In this document: piece by piece, positions 8,453-18,569 of the stretch
Position numbering within the stretch: position 1 is the first letter of the stretch
Layout: each line of letters starts with the position of its first letter
Assembly: GCA_030691625.1 (NCBI GenBank)
Contig: JAUYDX010000034.1
Coordinates: 1-50,954, forward strand
Origin: Candidatus Omnitrophota bacterium
GTDB lineage: Bacteria > Omnitrophota > Gorgyraeia > Gorgyraeales > Gorgyraeaceae
DNA: 50,954 nucleotides
Direction of reading: 5' to 3'
Translations under genes and position numbers: made by a program
Notes under the pieces: generated by a model
Databases searched by the model: none
What the model saw: only the letters and a program-made list of their open reading frames with translations
Told to the model about the DNA's origin: nothing

Positions 8453-9862
8453 CTAAGAAGCCTTTATCATGCTCACGCCTATGCGCAGCCAGTAAAAAAA
8501 CTCGCCCAGGCTTTTAATTTTCCCGAGTTCTTTAAATATATACCCCGGCCTCAGGTAAAACCTTCTCGTAAAATCCTTCTGGATTTTTTTTAACTCATCT
8601 ATCTTTAAAGATCCAAATCTCCAGGAAGGCGTGCCTCCGTACAGCACGAATTCATCCCATTTTTCCTCGCCCAGGTAACCGCCCTCTTTCATGATCCTGT
8701 TAAGCTCTGTGCCGGGAAAAGGCGCTGTCAGGGAAAACGCCATCAGGTCCGGATCCAGCTCTATAATCAGATCCATAGTGGCCTTTATATCGTCCATCGT
8801 TTCCAATGGGTGATTACCAAGCATAAAAGTGGCCTCAATGTAGCGAAGCCGGGATTTTCTGCAGATACTGAACGCCTTTTTTATCTGATCTATGGTGATC
8901 CCCTTCTTTATAAGGTTAAGCATCTTCTGACTGCCTGATTCCAGGCCGAAAGAAACCTTCTCGCACCCGCTTTCAACCATTTTAGCCACCATCTCCTCAT
9001 CCACCCTGTCCACCCTGGTAAAGCAGTCCCACGTAATCTTCTTTGACTTAAGGTAATCGCAAACAGGGTAAAATACATCTTTTTTAAAGGTAAACGTGTC
9101 GTCAAGTATCGTAAAATGGTTTGTTTTATATTTAGCCGCGCATTCTTCCATCTCCGCGATTATATTTTTTACGCTTCTATATCTTACCTTTGAGCCGAAA
9201 GTCACCTTGCTCGCGCAAAAGATGCAGCTATATGGACAGCCCCTCGCCGTCATTATCTCAGATATATTTTTAGTAGCCCTGGAAAATGCCCTGCTGGTAT
9301 GCGTCCTTTTATAGAGATCCGCGTTTAAGAATTCCCTGTCAGGAAACGGCAGGATATCAAGGTCTTCAATAAGCGGCCTTAAACCAGTATCTATAAAATT
9401 ATTATCCTGAGCCCTGTAAACCAGCCCCCTTACCTTTGAGAGGTCACTGCCTGAAACTATTGTATTATAAAGTTCCAGAAACGTGATCTCCCCTTCTCCT
9501 CTCATTACTATGTCAAAACACGGAAACTCTTTGAGCGTCCTATGAGGTATAGCGGTGGAATGGACCCCGCCCACCACCACTTTTAAATCCGGGAAATTTT
9601 CCTTTACCAGCTTCGCAATATCATGGCCCGCTGTTATGGTAGAGGTCATACAGCTCAAGCCCACTATAAGAGGATTAGATTTTTTTATAATCTCCAATAT
9701 AGCCGGCCTGCCCAGGTTCTCCACCTCCAGGTCCAGCAATTCCGTCCTTACATTATTCTTCTTGAGCCAGGAGGCAAGATACCCGAGATTTATAGGGTGC
9801 TGGGTTGACACGACCCCTTCGGGCACGGATTCATTCTTTGGCCTTACCAGTATTACGCTCAT
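8453..9862 (-). CDS. B12-binding-domain radical SAM protein
   Basis: N-terminal cobalamin-type domain (LIVGLSCMTSTITAGHDIAKLVK..VVVGGVHSTAIP) and CPYSCIFC radical SAM motif. Confidence 0.9.
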   Translation of the reverse strand: MSVILVRPKNESVPEGVVSTQHPINLGYLASWLKKNNVRTELLDLEVENLGRPAILEIIKKSNPLIVGLSCMTSTITAGHDIAKLVKENFPDLKVVVGGVHSTAIPHRTLKEFPCFDIVMRGEGEITFLELYNTIVSGSDLSKVRGLVYRAQDNNFIDTGLRPLIEDLDILPFPDREFLNADLYKRTHTSRAFSRATKNISEIMTARGCPYSCIFCASKVTFGSKVRYRSVKNIIAEMEECAAKYKTNHFTILDDTFTFKKDVFYPVCDYLKSKKITWDCFTRVDRVDEEMVAKMVESGCEKVSFGLESGSQKMLNLIKKGITIDQIKKAFSICRKSRLRYIEATFMLGNHPLETMDDIKATMDLIIELDPDLMAFSLTAPFPGTELNRIMKEGGYLGEEKWDEFVLYGGTPSWRFGSLKIDELKKIQKDFTRRFYLRPGYIFKELGKIKSLGEFFYWLRIGVSMIKAS

Positions 9863-11166
9863 ATTTTTGAACCAAGGAAATCTTTGAAGGCCTTGATAAT
9901 GTAACTAATTTGCGCAGGGCCTATGCCGGGATAAAGCCCTATAAAGAAACCATTTTTCATAACCTTATCCGCGTTTTTAAGAGAGCCTGGGACCCTGCAT
10001 TCTATATTCTTATAACCCGGCTGGTTAAGGATGTTGCCCGCGAATATAAAACGCGTCTCTATATTTTTTGATTCCAGAAATTTCACTATATCCTGCCTTG
10101 TAAACCCGGCGTCCTCTTTCACGCATAAAGGAAACGCGAACCAGGACACATCCGCTCTTTTATCCCAGCCAGGCAGAGAGAAATATTCCTTAAACTCTGA
10201 GAACGCGGAGTAAAGCAGGCTGAAATTTTTCTTTCTCTTTTCAATAAACCCATCCAGCTTCTCCAGCTGTCTCACGCCTATGGCGGACTGAATATCCGTA
10301 GGCTTAAGATTATATCCTATATCGCTGTAAATATACCTGTGGTCATAAGTGGAATCTATCTCTTTAATAAAATAATCGAATCTTTTATCGCACGCGCCCC
10401 TGGGCCCGGAATCATCCCCGCAGAAGCAATCCCTTCCCCAGTCCCTTATAGAGCGTAGTATCCTGGCCAGGTTCTGGTCCTGCGAAGTGACTGCCCCGCC
10501 CTCGCCCATCGCTATGTGATGTGCCGCGTAAAAACTGAATGTGGCTATGTCGCCGAAAGACCCGGTTATCCTGCCGTCAAATTTTGAACCAAGAGCGTCG
10601 CACGCGTCCTCGATCACGTATAAATCATGCCTATCGCTGAATTCCATTATCTTTTCCATGTCGCAGGGGTTTCCCAGGGTGTGCGTAACCTGAATAGCCC
10701 TTACGCGGCCGGAAACAGCTTTTTCCAGCAGACCCTCGTCTATATTAAAGGTGTCCATCCTGGCGTCCACAAAAACAGGGACCAGCCTATTCTGGATTAT
10801 AGGAGCGACCGTAGTAGGAAACGCGAGTCCGCAGGTAATAATCTCGTCTCCGGGTTTCAGCCTGTCTTTTAACCTGTTGGACATAAGGCCGGCGATCGCG
10901 ACAAGATTCGCTGAAGACCCTGAACTCACTAAGATAGTATTCTTAACGCCTAAAATCTCAGAAAATTTCCGCTCAAACTCCTTAGTGTATTTTCCGGCTG
11001 TGAGCCAAAAATCCAGCACAGCGTCCACAGCGGAGATCATTTCCTTTTCATTATAGACCCTGCCGGCGTAGTGAATCTTATCCTTGCCCGGAGAAAAAGC
11101 GCTTTTTTTATGGTATGCCTTGTAATACTCTTTTACTAATTTGAATATATCCTTTTTTTCCACCAC
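9859..11166 (-). CDS. rfbH: DegT-family CDP-6-deoxy-4-keto-glucose 3-dehydrase
   Basis: LIN-type start, RVYNEKEMISAVDAVLDFWLTAGKYTKEFERKFSEILGVKNTILVSSGSSANLVA, YAAHHIAMGEGGAV (His in place of the PLP lysine, as in E1 dehydrases); next to rfbF/rfbG-like genes. Confidence 0.9.
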   Translation of the reverse strand: MVEKKDIFKLVKEYYKAYHKKSAFSPGKDKIHYAGRVYNEKEMISAVDAVLDFWLTAGKYTKEFERKFSEILGVKNTILVSSGSSANLVAIAGLMSNRLKDRLKPGDEIITCGLAFPTTVAPIIQNRLVPVFVDARMDTFNIDEGLLEKAVSGRVRAIQVTHTLGNPCDMEKIMEFSDRHDLYVIEDACDALGSKFDGRITGSFGDIATFSFYAAHHIAMGEGGAVTSQDQNLARILRSIRDWGRDCFCGDDSGPRGACDKRFDYFIKEIDSTYDHRYIYSDIGYNLKPTDIQSAIGVRQLEKLDGFIEKRKKNFSLLYSAFSEFKEYFSLPGWDKRADVSWFAFPLCVKEDAGFTRQDIVKFLESKNIETRFIFAGNILNQPGYKNIECRVPGSLKNADKVMKNGFFIGLYPGIGPAQISYIIKAFKDFLGSKI

Positions 11167-12086
11167 TCTATTGTCCTCCTTAATCCCTCGTCCAGGCTGA
11201 CCCTGGGTTTCCAGCCTAAAAGTTTCCTGGCCAGGGTATTGTCGCAGTAAAACCTGGATACCTCGCCCGGCCTGTAAGAAAGTTTTCCTGTCTTAAGCCT
11301 GATGCCTGAACCTGCCATGGAAACAATCTTCTCCGCCAAATCTATTATCCTGTAATCTTTTCCGCACCCTATATTGATTATCCTGCCTATTGCCCTGCTG
11401 TTAGAGCCCAGCCTGATAAAACCATCCACGATATCGCTCACGTAATTAAACTCCCTTGTCTGGTCTCCTTTTGTCATCTCGAAATCATGGCCTCTTAAAG
11501 CGGATTCTATCAGGGACGGTATAAACATATTATTCACCTGGCCGGGGCCGTAAGTCAGAAACGGCCTCGCTGTGACAATGGGCATTTTAAATGAGCGGTA
11601 GAGCATCCCGCAGTAAAATGTGGCAGCCGCCTTTGACGCGGAATAAGGAGAAACCGGGCTTGGCAGATCCTTTTCCCTGAAAGGCGCCTTATTATCCCCG
11701 TATTCCTCGCAGGTCCCGGTATTGACTATCGCTTCGCAATCGGTATCTTTAAGAGCCAGCATAAAATTCATGGCGCCTGAGACATTTACCCTGAGCATAT
11801 CGTCCAGTAAAGACATATCCCGCGAGGCGTTTACCAATGAAGCCAGGTGAAAGGCCTTGTCAGGATTGATTTTTTTTATCTCTGTCCTAAGGCCAGGGCC
11901 GCAGATATCGCATTCGATAATATTGATCTTATCTTCAATCTCTTTTACCCTCCATAAATCCATTCCCGGCTCTATGACGCAGTAAAGCTCAGCGCCTAAA
12001 TCAATAAGCGTTTTTACAAGATGCGAACCTATAAATCCGTCCCCGCCGCTCACCACTACCTTAAGATTTTTATAGTTTTTCTTCAT
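11136..12086 (-). CDS. NAD-dependent epimerase/dehydratase (candidate CDP-dideoxyhexose synthase/reductase)
   Basis: VVVSGGDGFIGSHLVKTL Rossmann motif, YSASKAAATFYC; position between rfbG- and rfbH-like genes. Confidence 0.8.
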   Translation of the reverse strand: MKKNYKNLKVVVSGGDGFIGSHLVKTLIDLGAELYCVIEPGMDLWRVKEIEDKINIIECDICGPGLRTEIKKINPDKAFHLASLVNASRDMSLLDDMLRVNVSGAMNFMLALKDTDCEAIVNTGTCEEYGDNKAPFREKDLPSPVSPYSASKAAATFYCGMLYRSFKMPIVTARPFLTYGPGQVNNMFIPSLIESALRGHDFEMTKGDQTREFNYVSDIVDGFIRLGSNSRAIGRIINIGCGKDYRIIDLAEKIVSMAGSGIRLKTGKLSYRPGEVSRFYCDNTLARKLLGWKPRVSLDEGLRRTIEWWKKRIYSN

Positions 12087-13035
12087 ACCACGCTATTGTT
12101 TTTTTAAGGCCCTGGTTTAAGGTATATTCCGGCTTCCAGTTTAAAACCCTTCTCGCCTTCATAGAGCATAAAAACTGGTTTTTTATCTCGTATTTCGCCT
12201 TATTCAGGATCTTATAATCAGGTTTTTTACCTGCCAGCTTATATATCCTCTTTACCATCTCTATCACTGTGATCGGGTTTTCACAGCTGAAATTGAACGC
12301 CTCGCCGTATAACCTCAGTTTTTTCATATTTTCAGCCAGCGCCATATAGCCGTTCACTATGTCCTCCACATAGACATAGTCGCGTATAAATTTTCCGTCG
12401 CTGCGTATAAGAAGCGTCCCTCCTTTTACAGCGCGCCTTATCGCGTCAGGCGCGATCCTTGATAAATGGAAATCCCCTGGGCCGTAGATATTGCCGCACC
12501 TCGTAACGCAAACAGGCACCCTGTACGTATTCCAGTAAGCGCGGCATATAAGGTCTGCGCAGCTTTTAGAAACATCATAGGGGTGGCTTCCTTTTAACGC
12601 TGCGTCTTCTTTATACGGGAGGATTTTATGGCTTCCGTACGCCTTGTCGCTTGATGCCACGACAATGGCCTCTATAAATTTCTTATCCCTTGACGCCTCA
12701 AGTATATTCCACGTGCCCTCTATATTAGACTTAAAAGCCGCCACAGGATCTTTATTCGCCTCGCCCACTATGGCCTCTGCAGCGATATGGAAAATAACCT
12801 GCGGTTTATATTTATTCACTATTTTCTTTACTGATCTTAAATCGCTGATATCCTCTTTGATAGAGATAATATTCTTTCTCAGGCCTTCCAGCATGTTATC
12901 GGGCCTATTTTTAACCTTATCCACGCCTATTATCCTGGCTCCGCTGCCTGATAAAACCCTGGCCATGTTAGAGCCCAAAAACCCCTCATGGCCTGTGATT
13001 AAAACAGTCTTGTTTTTCCAGAAATCAGCCATCAA
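12070..13035 (-). CDS. rfbG: CDP-glucose 4,6-dehydratase-like SDR
   Basis: FWKNKTVLITGHEGFLGSNMARVL, SSDKAYGSHKILPYKEDAALKGSHPYDVSKSCADLI. Confidence 0.8.
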   Translation of the reverse strand: MMADFWKNKTVLITGHEGFLGSNMARVLSGSGARIIGVDKVKNRPDNMLEGLRKNIISIKEDISDLRSVKKIVNKYKPQVIFHIAAEAIVGEANKDPVAAFKSNIEGTWNILEASRDKKFIEAIVVASSDKAYGSHKILPYKEDAALKGSHPYDVSKSCADLICRAYWNTYRVPVCVTRCGNIYGPGDFHLSRIAPDAIRRAVKGGTLLIRSDGKFIRDYVYVEDIVNGYMALAENMKKLRLYGEAFNFSCENPITVIEMVKRIYKLAGKKPDYKILNKAKYEIKNQFLCSMKARRVLNWKPEYTLNQGLKKTIAWYEEKL

Positions 13036-13053
13036 TACCTCCTACCGTAACAA

Positions 13054-13155
13054 CAATACTGTTCGAGCGGACGGACTGACAATACATGCGAGCTCAGTCG
13101 AGAACTTCTCGACTCTGCTACCGTAATACGCTCTCGGGACCGCTCGAAGAATATT
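13054..13155. repeat. Family-B repeat, head-to-head arms (GTCGAGAAC centre)
   Basis: aatactgttcgagcggacggactgac...ctcagtcgagaacttctcgactctgctacc...gggaccgctcgaagaatatt. Confidence 0.85.
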
Positions 13156-13173
13156 AGGTTTTTACAAGAGCTC

Positions 13174-13965
13174 CTACCATACTTTCCAGGCAGCTTTATT
13201 ATTGCGCCAGACATCGTTAAGAAGCTCCATATCCCTTTGGGTGTCCATGCACTGCCAGAACCCGTCGTGTTTATAAATAGACATCTGGTTATTTTTCGCT
13301 ATTTTCTCCAGCGGCTCCCTTTCCAGTATGCATTTATCGTCCTTTTTCAGGTAGTCAAATATACTCTTATTGAAGACAAAAAAACCTCCGTTTATGTAAG
13401 CTTCTTTTACCTGCGGCTTTTCGCTGAATTCCTTTACCGTTTTGCCATCGCTTATAAGCTCCCCGAACCTGGACTGAGGATGCACGCCCAAAACAGTGGC
13501 GATCTTTTTACTATCCTTATGAAATTTCACCAGCTTCCCGATATCAGCGTCTGTCACGCCGTCCCCGTATGTAACCATAAATTCGTCTGAATCTATGTAC
13601 TGCTCTATCTTCTTAAGCCTGGAGCCGGTCATGGATTCAAGTCCTGTGTCCGCGATAGTGATGTTCCACTCTTCCTGAGCGCCCTTGTCATGAAACTTCA
13701 TTTCTGATTTTTTTCCCAGATGTATGGTGAAATCATCGTTCATTGCCCTGTAGTTTAAAAAATATTCCTTTATCATGTCGCCTTTGTAACCCGCGCACAG
13801 GATAAAATCCCTGTACCCGTAATGGTCATATATCTTCATTATGTGCCAGAGTATGGGCCTCGAGCCTATCTCCACAAGCGGCTTAGGCCTGAACTCCGTC
13901 TCCTGCATTAACCTCATTCCTCTTCCCCCGCATAGGATCACAACCTTCATATTTTCCATAACCAT
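13174..13965 (-). CDS. rfbF: Glucose-1-phosphate cytidylyltransferase
   Basis: MKVVILCGGRGMRLMQETEFRPKPLVEIGSRPILWHIMKIYDHYGYRDFILCAGYKGDMIKEYF. Confidence 0.93.
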   Translation of the reverse strand: MVMENMKVVILCGGRGMRLMQETEFRPKPLVEIGSRPILWHIMKIYDHYGYRDFILCAGYKGDMIKEYFLNYRAMNDDFTIHLGKKSEMKFHDKGAQEEWNITIADTGLESMTGSRLKKIEQYIDSDEFMVTYGDGVTDADIGKLVKFHKDSKKIATVLGVHPQSRFGELISDGKTVKEFSEKPQVKEAYINGGFFVFNKSIFDYLKKDDKCILEREPLEKIAKNNQMSIYKHDGFWQCMDTQRDMELLNDVWRNNKAAWKVW

Positions 13966-13976
13966 ACCTCCTGAAT

Positions 13977-14077
13977 AATACTGTTCGAGCGGACGTTGTG
14001 ACCATACATTAAAACCCAGTCGAGAACTTCTCGACTCCGCTCCCGTGATAATCTCTCGTGACCGCTCGAAGAATATT
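13977..14077. repeat. Family-B repeat, head-to-head arms
   Basis: atactgttcgagcggacgttgtgacc...cccagtcgagaacttctcgactccgctcccgtgataatctctcgtgaccgctcgaagaatatt. Confidence 0.85.
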
Positions 14078-14759
14078 AGTGTTTTATTTTATAGGCGAGC
14101 ATCTCGCCTATAAAACCGAACACCGCCTTTATGTTTACCTTTGAAGCGCCTTTTTCCCTTTTTTTAAACACCACGGACACGTCGCCGATCTTTGAACCGA
14201 GATTGGAAAATCTTATCATTATCTCCGCGTCTATGAACCAGCCCTTGGACACAAGGCTTATGCCCTGAAAAATCGACCGCTTGAAAATCTTAGGCGTGCC
14301 ATTCAGGTCGTGATCATTGACAGAAAATAAAAGCGGACATATGATATTGTAAAAAAAACTTATAAATTTCCTGGAAAACCCGTCGTGCCTTTCCACGCGC
14401 TTAACCTTGCATAAATCCAGGCCCTCTTTTTTAAGCTTATCGTAAACGCGGATTATCTCTGAGGCATCCACCTGGTTATCCCCGCACATAAATCCGAGAT
14501 AGTCTCCCCGGGATTTCTCCAGGCCCTGCCTGATGCCCCAGCCGTATCCTTCGTTCACGTTAACTTTTACTACCTTAAGCGCGTTTATTTTTTTCTTCAG
14601 CTCTTCCAGTATCTTGCCTGTCTTATCGATAGACCCGTTATCCACAGCCACTATCTCGTAGCTGATATTACTGCCGGAAAGCACGGCGTCTATCCCGTTT
14701 AAAACGCCGGCCGCATTATCCTCCTCATTGTAAAAAGGTATGACTACAGAAAGCTCCAT
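14076..14759 (-). CDS. GT2 glycosyltransferase (DPM1-like)
   Basis: MELSVVIPFYNEEDNAAGVLNGIDAVL...IVAVDNGSIDKTGKIL. Confidence 0.85.
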   Translation of the reverse strand: MELSVVIPFYNEEDNAAGVLNGIDAVLSGSNISYEIVAVDNGSIDKTGKILEELKKKINALKVVKVNVNEGYGWGIRQGLEKSRGDYLGFMCGDNQVDASEIIRVYDKLKKEGLDLCKVKRVERHDGFSRKFISFFYNIICPLLFSVNDHDLNGTPKIFKRSIFQGISLVSKGWFIDAEIMIRFSNLGSKIGDVSVVFKKREKGASKVNIKAVFGFIGEMLAYKIKH

Positions 14760-14760
14760 T

Positions 14761-16416
14761 TTATCTCCGTTTTAAAATATTAACCGCTGAATAAGCAGCC
14801 GCGACCCTATAATTCTCATTTAAATAACCATTGACCTCGTCCAGATATTTTCCAAGAGTCGGCCTGTACGGTTCGAGCCTCGAAAAATCCCTGGCGCAGA
14901 TGACAAAATCCGGTTTTTTATCCTTAAGGTCAGCCATCATCTCATTAAACCATTCGGGAATTATAAAAGAAAACTCCGCAGAGTAAAACCTGCCCAGAGG
15001 CTGAGTATCAGTAAGAAAATTATACGCCCCAAGTTCCGGAAAAGTAAAAACTATATCCCGGGCTTTTACGCGCGAAGATATATATCTTATGACATTATCC
15101 ATCTCTTCTGCCTGGGGCCCGGGAACCACTATGCCTTTCGCGCGCTCAGATTTGATTGCCTCGGGAAAAGGGTCTGCGTACGGAATAGCGGCATGGGATT
15201 TTTTTAAAACAAGGCTTTTTACCTCTTTAAAAATAAAAAATCTTTTATCATACTTGGCGAACGAAAAGGCGACAGAATACAGCGGAATCAATACCATCAA
15301 AAAAATCGCCAGCGCCTTCTTATACCCGGTTAAAATCCCTGCCTTTTTCTTTATGAACAGGTACGCCTCTTCAATGTATAAAAACATTACCAGGAGTAAC
15401 GGCTGGAGCGCCATCCTGTATTGAGGCCCCTCTATGTCCCTGAAAGCCCCTCTGTATAAAAACGCGCCGTAAATAACTATGGAAATCACTATTATGTCCG
15501 AAACAGCTATTTTTCTCTTTATAATTTTTTTCAATATAAGCGCGCCTATTAAGATATAAAAGAAAAAAGGCAGGGTGTACTTAAAATTATGATTGAAAGG
15601 CATGACGGCTGACATCAGAAATTCCTTAAAATTTTTTGGGGTGTCGAAATCCAGGCTTACGTTAAACACATCCGTCATCCTAGTAAGCACTATTTTTACA
15701 GTATCGACATAGGATACAAAGGCATTGTTTAAAAATAGATAAACTATAAAAGGGGCTGATGCTATAAAAAACCCTGATATATAAACAGGCGCGTATCTTA
15801 AAATTGATCTCATATCTTTAGATTCAAAATAACTATATAGGCAGATCATGGATATTACAGAAATAAAGCTAAAAGCGCCTATCTCAAAGCTTGTCCAAAA
15901 CGCGAGACCGGACATGGCTCCTGCGAGAAATAACCAGAGCCCTTTCTTTTTATTTAAAAAGTTCGCGGCTAACATTATTGCAGATATCCCCAGCCCAAAC
16001 CTTATACCGCCCCATACGTTGTAGCAGGACCAGGGAAATGTCCTGGCTGTCAAAACCAGGGCGAACAGGTAAACAAAGCCCCTTGTCCTGAATATCTTTA
16101 AAGCGAAAATAGCGCATATTATAAGCGTCAGGACTGTCCCGAAGTAAAAATACGCGTTTAATACGCCTATGTGTTTCCCAAATATGGCCATCATTGACAT
16201 AGGCATAAGCATTTCCAGCGGCCCTCTTAAAATAAACATGTCCCTGTAGAGCGCCTTGCCATGGAACAGTTCATTTATCTGGGGCAGGTATAGCCCTGTT
16301 TCGTAAAAATTTATACTGCCATGCATAAAATAAGGCTGTAACGTAACAATGGCTATTATGGCTCCTAAAAATATATAATCCGATATTAGTGTCCTGTGTT
16401 TTATCATATTTTGCAT
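14761..16416 (-). CDS. GT39-like polytopic membrane glycosyltransferase
   Basis: About 10 hydrophobic segments; early YFMHGSINFYETGLYLPQINELFHGKALYRDMFILRGPLEML motif; similar layout to 5971-7791. Confidence 0.65.
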   Translation of the reverse strand: MQNMIKHRTLISDYIFLGAIIAIVTLQPYFMHGSINFYETGLYLPQINELFHGKALYRDMFILRGPLEMLMPMSMMAIFGKHIGVLNAYFYFGTVLTLIICAIFALKIFRTRGFVYLFALVLTARTFPWSCYNVWGGIRFGLGISAIMLAANFLNKKKGLWLFLAGAMSGLAFWTSFEIGAFSFISVISMICLYSYFESKDMRSILRYAPVYISGFFIASAPFIVYLFLNNAFVSYVDTVKIVLTRMTDVFNVSLDFDTPKNFKEFLMSAVMPFNHNFKYTLPFFFYILIGALILKKIIKRKIAVSDIIVISIVIYGAFLYRGAFRDIEGPQYRMALQPLLLVMFLYIEEAYLFIKKKAGILTGYKKALAIFLMVLIPLYSVAFSFAKYDKRFFIFKEVKSLVLKKSHAAIPYADPFPEAIKSERAKGIVVPGPQAEEMDNVIRYISSRVKARDIVFTFPELGAYNFLTDTQPLGRFYSAEFSFIIPEWFNEMMADLKDKKPDFVICARDFSRLEPYRPTLGKYLDEVNGYLNENYRVAAAYSAVNILKRR

Positions 16417-17276
16417 GCCTGCTGTCGATTTTCCGGCGGCCCTTTCCGCGCGATCAAAATCATTTCATTTGTAGGGGTTTTAACATAAATATCGGGCATC
16501 TTTTTCCTGACGATCTCAGATACAGAATGCAGAAACTTGAAAGATAACAGATTTGCCAGGCGGTAAAAAACCTCATGTAAATAATAATAGAATCCGAAAT
16601 GGGTCTTGTTTAAAATGACTTTGAGGCCCGCCTCTTTAAGCAATAAGGACAGATTGGTATCGTTGAAATAAAAAAGGTGCTCGGGCAATTTATAAGAATA
16701 CAATGGAAAAAAACAAGATGTGTCTATCGTGGTTATTACCACTAATCCCGAAGGTTTTAGGATTCTACTGACAGCGTTAAGGATGTCTTTAGGGCGCATC
16801 AGATGCTCTATCGTGCCTATTAAAAAAATGACGTCAAAAAATTCCGATTCGAAATTAAGCGATTGAAAATCATTGTTAAAGACATCCAGTTTCAGGGTAT
16901 TCTTCGCGTATTCATACGCATACCTGCTTAACTCGACTCCATACGGATGGCATTTTTTGAACTTCCCTGCCTCGTCAAGCAGAAATCCAAAGGCGCAGCC
17001 CACATCTAAAACCCTTGCCCCGCTCAAACATTTTATTCTGTCAACAATTCCCAGGATCCTCTTCGCGTTTTTTCTGTGGATCTTTTCGGCAGCCAGATAA
17101 TCCCTGTAACCCAATTCCGTATCGCTGTCAAAATACTTCTTCGTGTAAAAAGCGTCCAGATCGTCTTCTGTGACTCCGGTAACCCATTCCAGGCCGCATT
17201 TTTCACAGGTATGCACATTGAATCCATTTACAACCTTATGATTTTCAGTTACGAAATCGCAAATATAACAATTCAT
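16404..17276 (-). CDS. SAM-dependent methyltransferase with N-terminal Cys motif
   Basis: CYICDF...CEKCGLEWV zinc-like motif, then VLDVGCAFGFLLDEA and IGTIEHLMRPKDIL. Confidence 0.85.
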   Translation of the reverse strand: MNCYICDFVTENHKVVNGFNVHTCEKCGLEWVTGVTEDDLDAFYTKKYFDSDTELGYRDYLAAEKIHRKNAKRILGIVDRIKCLSGARVLDVGCAFGFLLDEAGKFKKCHPYGVELSRYAYEYAKNTLKLDVFNNDFQSLNFESEFFDVIFLIGTIEHLMRPKDILNAVSRILKPSGLVVITTIDTSCFFPLYSYKLPEHLFYFNDTNLSLLLKEAGLKVILNKTHFGFYYYLHEVFYRLANLLSFKFLHSVSEIVRKKMPDIYVKTPTNEMILIARKGPPENRQQACKI

Positions 17277-17311
17277 TGTTAGCGCCTTTTCAATCTATCT
17301 TGGAAAATTGG

Positions 17312-17413
17312 GAACTTCTCGACTTCGCTTCCGTAACTGGCTCTCGTGATCGCTCGAAGAATATTGTTGTTCGAGCGGAAATTATGGCTCTACATACGCG
17401 CCCAGTCGAGAAC
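17312..17413. repeat. Family-B repeat, back-to-back arms
   Basis: gaacttctcgacttcgcttccgtaactggctctcgtgatcgctcgaagaatattgttgttcgagcgg...cccagtcgagaac. Confidence 0.85.
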
Positions 17414-17420
17414 CTTTGCT

Positions 17421-17458
17421 CAAGTTGACAAATCTGTCATTGACAGAAGTGTCAACTT
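17421..17458. repeat. Nested hairpin related to family A, abutting a stop codon
   Basis: aagttgaca-aat-ctgtcattgacag-aag-tgtcaactt. Confidence 0.7.
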
Positions 17459-18569
17459 AGATGAAGTTGGCATGCATGGGTTTCTGGCCGGGGTTTTGTT
17501 TAAGCTTAGCGTCTCCGCGCTTAAGGTCCCAGAGGAATTCATTCACCCTGTCCTGAAGGCACAGGGTGCCGCACATGGTCTTGGTGTCAAACTCCGGAGA
17601 CGCTATCAGGTTCATGACCTCCCAGTAGCGCTCGCTTTTCCACAGCTCTTTAAAAGGCGTGTCAGCGATATTGCCGATATGATATTTTTTGTATTTCCTA
17701 TTAAACAGCATACCGCACGGGGCCACAAGGCCCGAGCCTGAAAGCTGTATGATAAAAGGCGGGCCAAAACACTGATGATATTTACGGATGCCCTTAGAGA
17801 GTATCTTGGACCACTTGACCTTTATGAGGGTCTTATCGTCAGAATAACTCTCGGCCTCTTTCAGTAAATCAGAAAGCTCATCATATTTGGAGTAATCCAC
17901 TCCCAGGGCGCCTGTCTCGTCATCACTGCAATGCTTGATCACTACATAATCAACGCCTAATTCCCTGCCCAGCTTTGCCATGGGGATGATCTGGTCCTTG
18001 AAATCAGGCATGAGCACCATCTGGAGGCCCAGGGTAACTCCCAGGCCTTTATCTTTCTTTATCTGCGCGCATTTTTTTATTATCCCGAGAACCTTATAAA
18101 AAGCATCTTCCTTACATCCCATTATCTCGGCGTATCTTTTAGGTTCAGCCGCTGAGATATTGAACCTCAGATAAGACAGGCAGGACAGCATTTCTTCCAG
18201 TTTCTCTTCTTTCAATAGATATCCGTTTGTGCCAAGGGCCATGTCCAGGCCATTGGCCTTTCCCCTGGCTATGGCGTCGTATATATGAGGAGAGCACGTG
18301 CTTTCGCCGTCGCTCACAAAACTTATTGCCTTTACCCCTATTTCCGCGGCGTCATCCAGAAACCTGAAGATCACATCCTTTGTCATGCGCTTTTCATCAT
18401 TTGCCTGGAGCTGGCCGTAACAATAGACGCATCTGTATGTGCACCTTCTTGTAAGGGCGCAGTCCATGGTGATAGGCGCTATCCTTTCGCCCCTAAGCCA
18501 GGCCTCTACCCTGTCCCTGTGCCAGTTTAATTTATGTCCGTCCAATATCAGATTATCCATGATGAGCAT
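17457..18569 (-). CDS. Radical SAM / SPASM-like protein
   Basis: CTYRCVYC; C-terminal Cys cluster CFGPP..APCGMLF..MCGTLCLQDRVNEFLWDLK. Confidence 0.9.
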   Translation of the reverse strand: MLIMDNLILDGHKLNWHRDRVEAWLRGERIAPITMDCALTRRCTYRCVYCYGQLQANDEKRMTKDVIFRFLDDAAEIGVKAISFVSDGESTCSPHIYDAIARGKANGLDMALGTNGYLLKEEKLEEMLSCLSYLRFNISAAEPKRYAEIMGCKEDAFYKVLGIIKKCAQIKKDKGLGVTLGLQMVLMPDFKDQIIPMAKLGRELGVDYVVIKHCSDDETGALGVDYSKYDELSDLLKEAESYSDDKTLIKVKWSKILSKGIRKYHQCFGPPFIIQLSGSGLVAPCGMLFNRKYKKYHIGNIADTPFKELWKSERYWEVMNLIASPEFDTKTMCGTLCLQDRVNEFLWDLKRGDAKLKQNPGQKPMHANFI

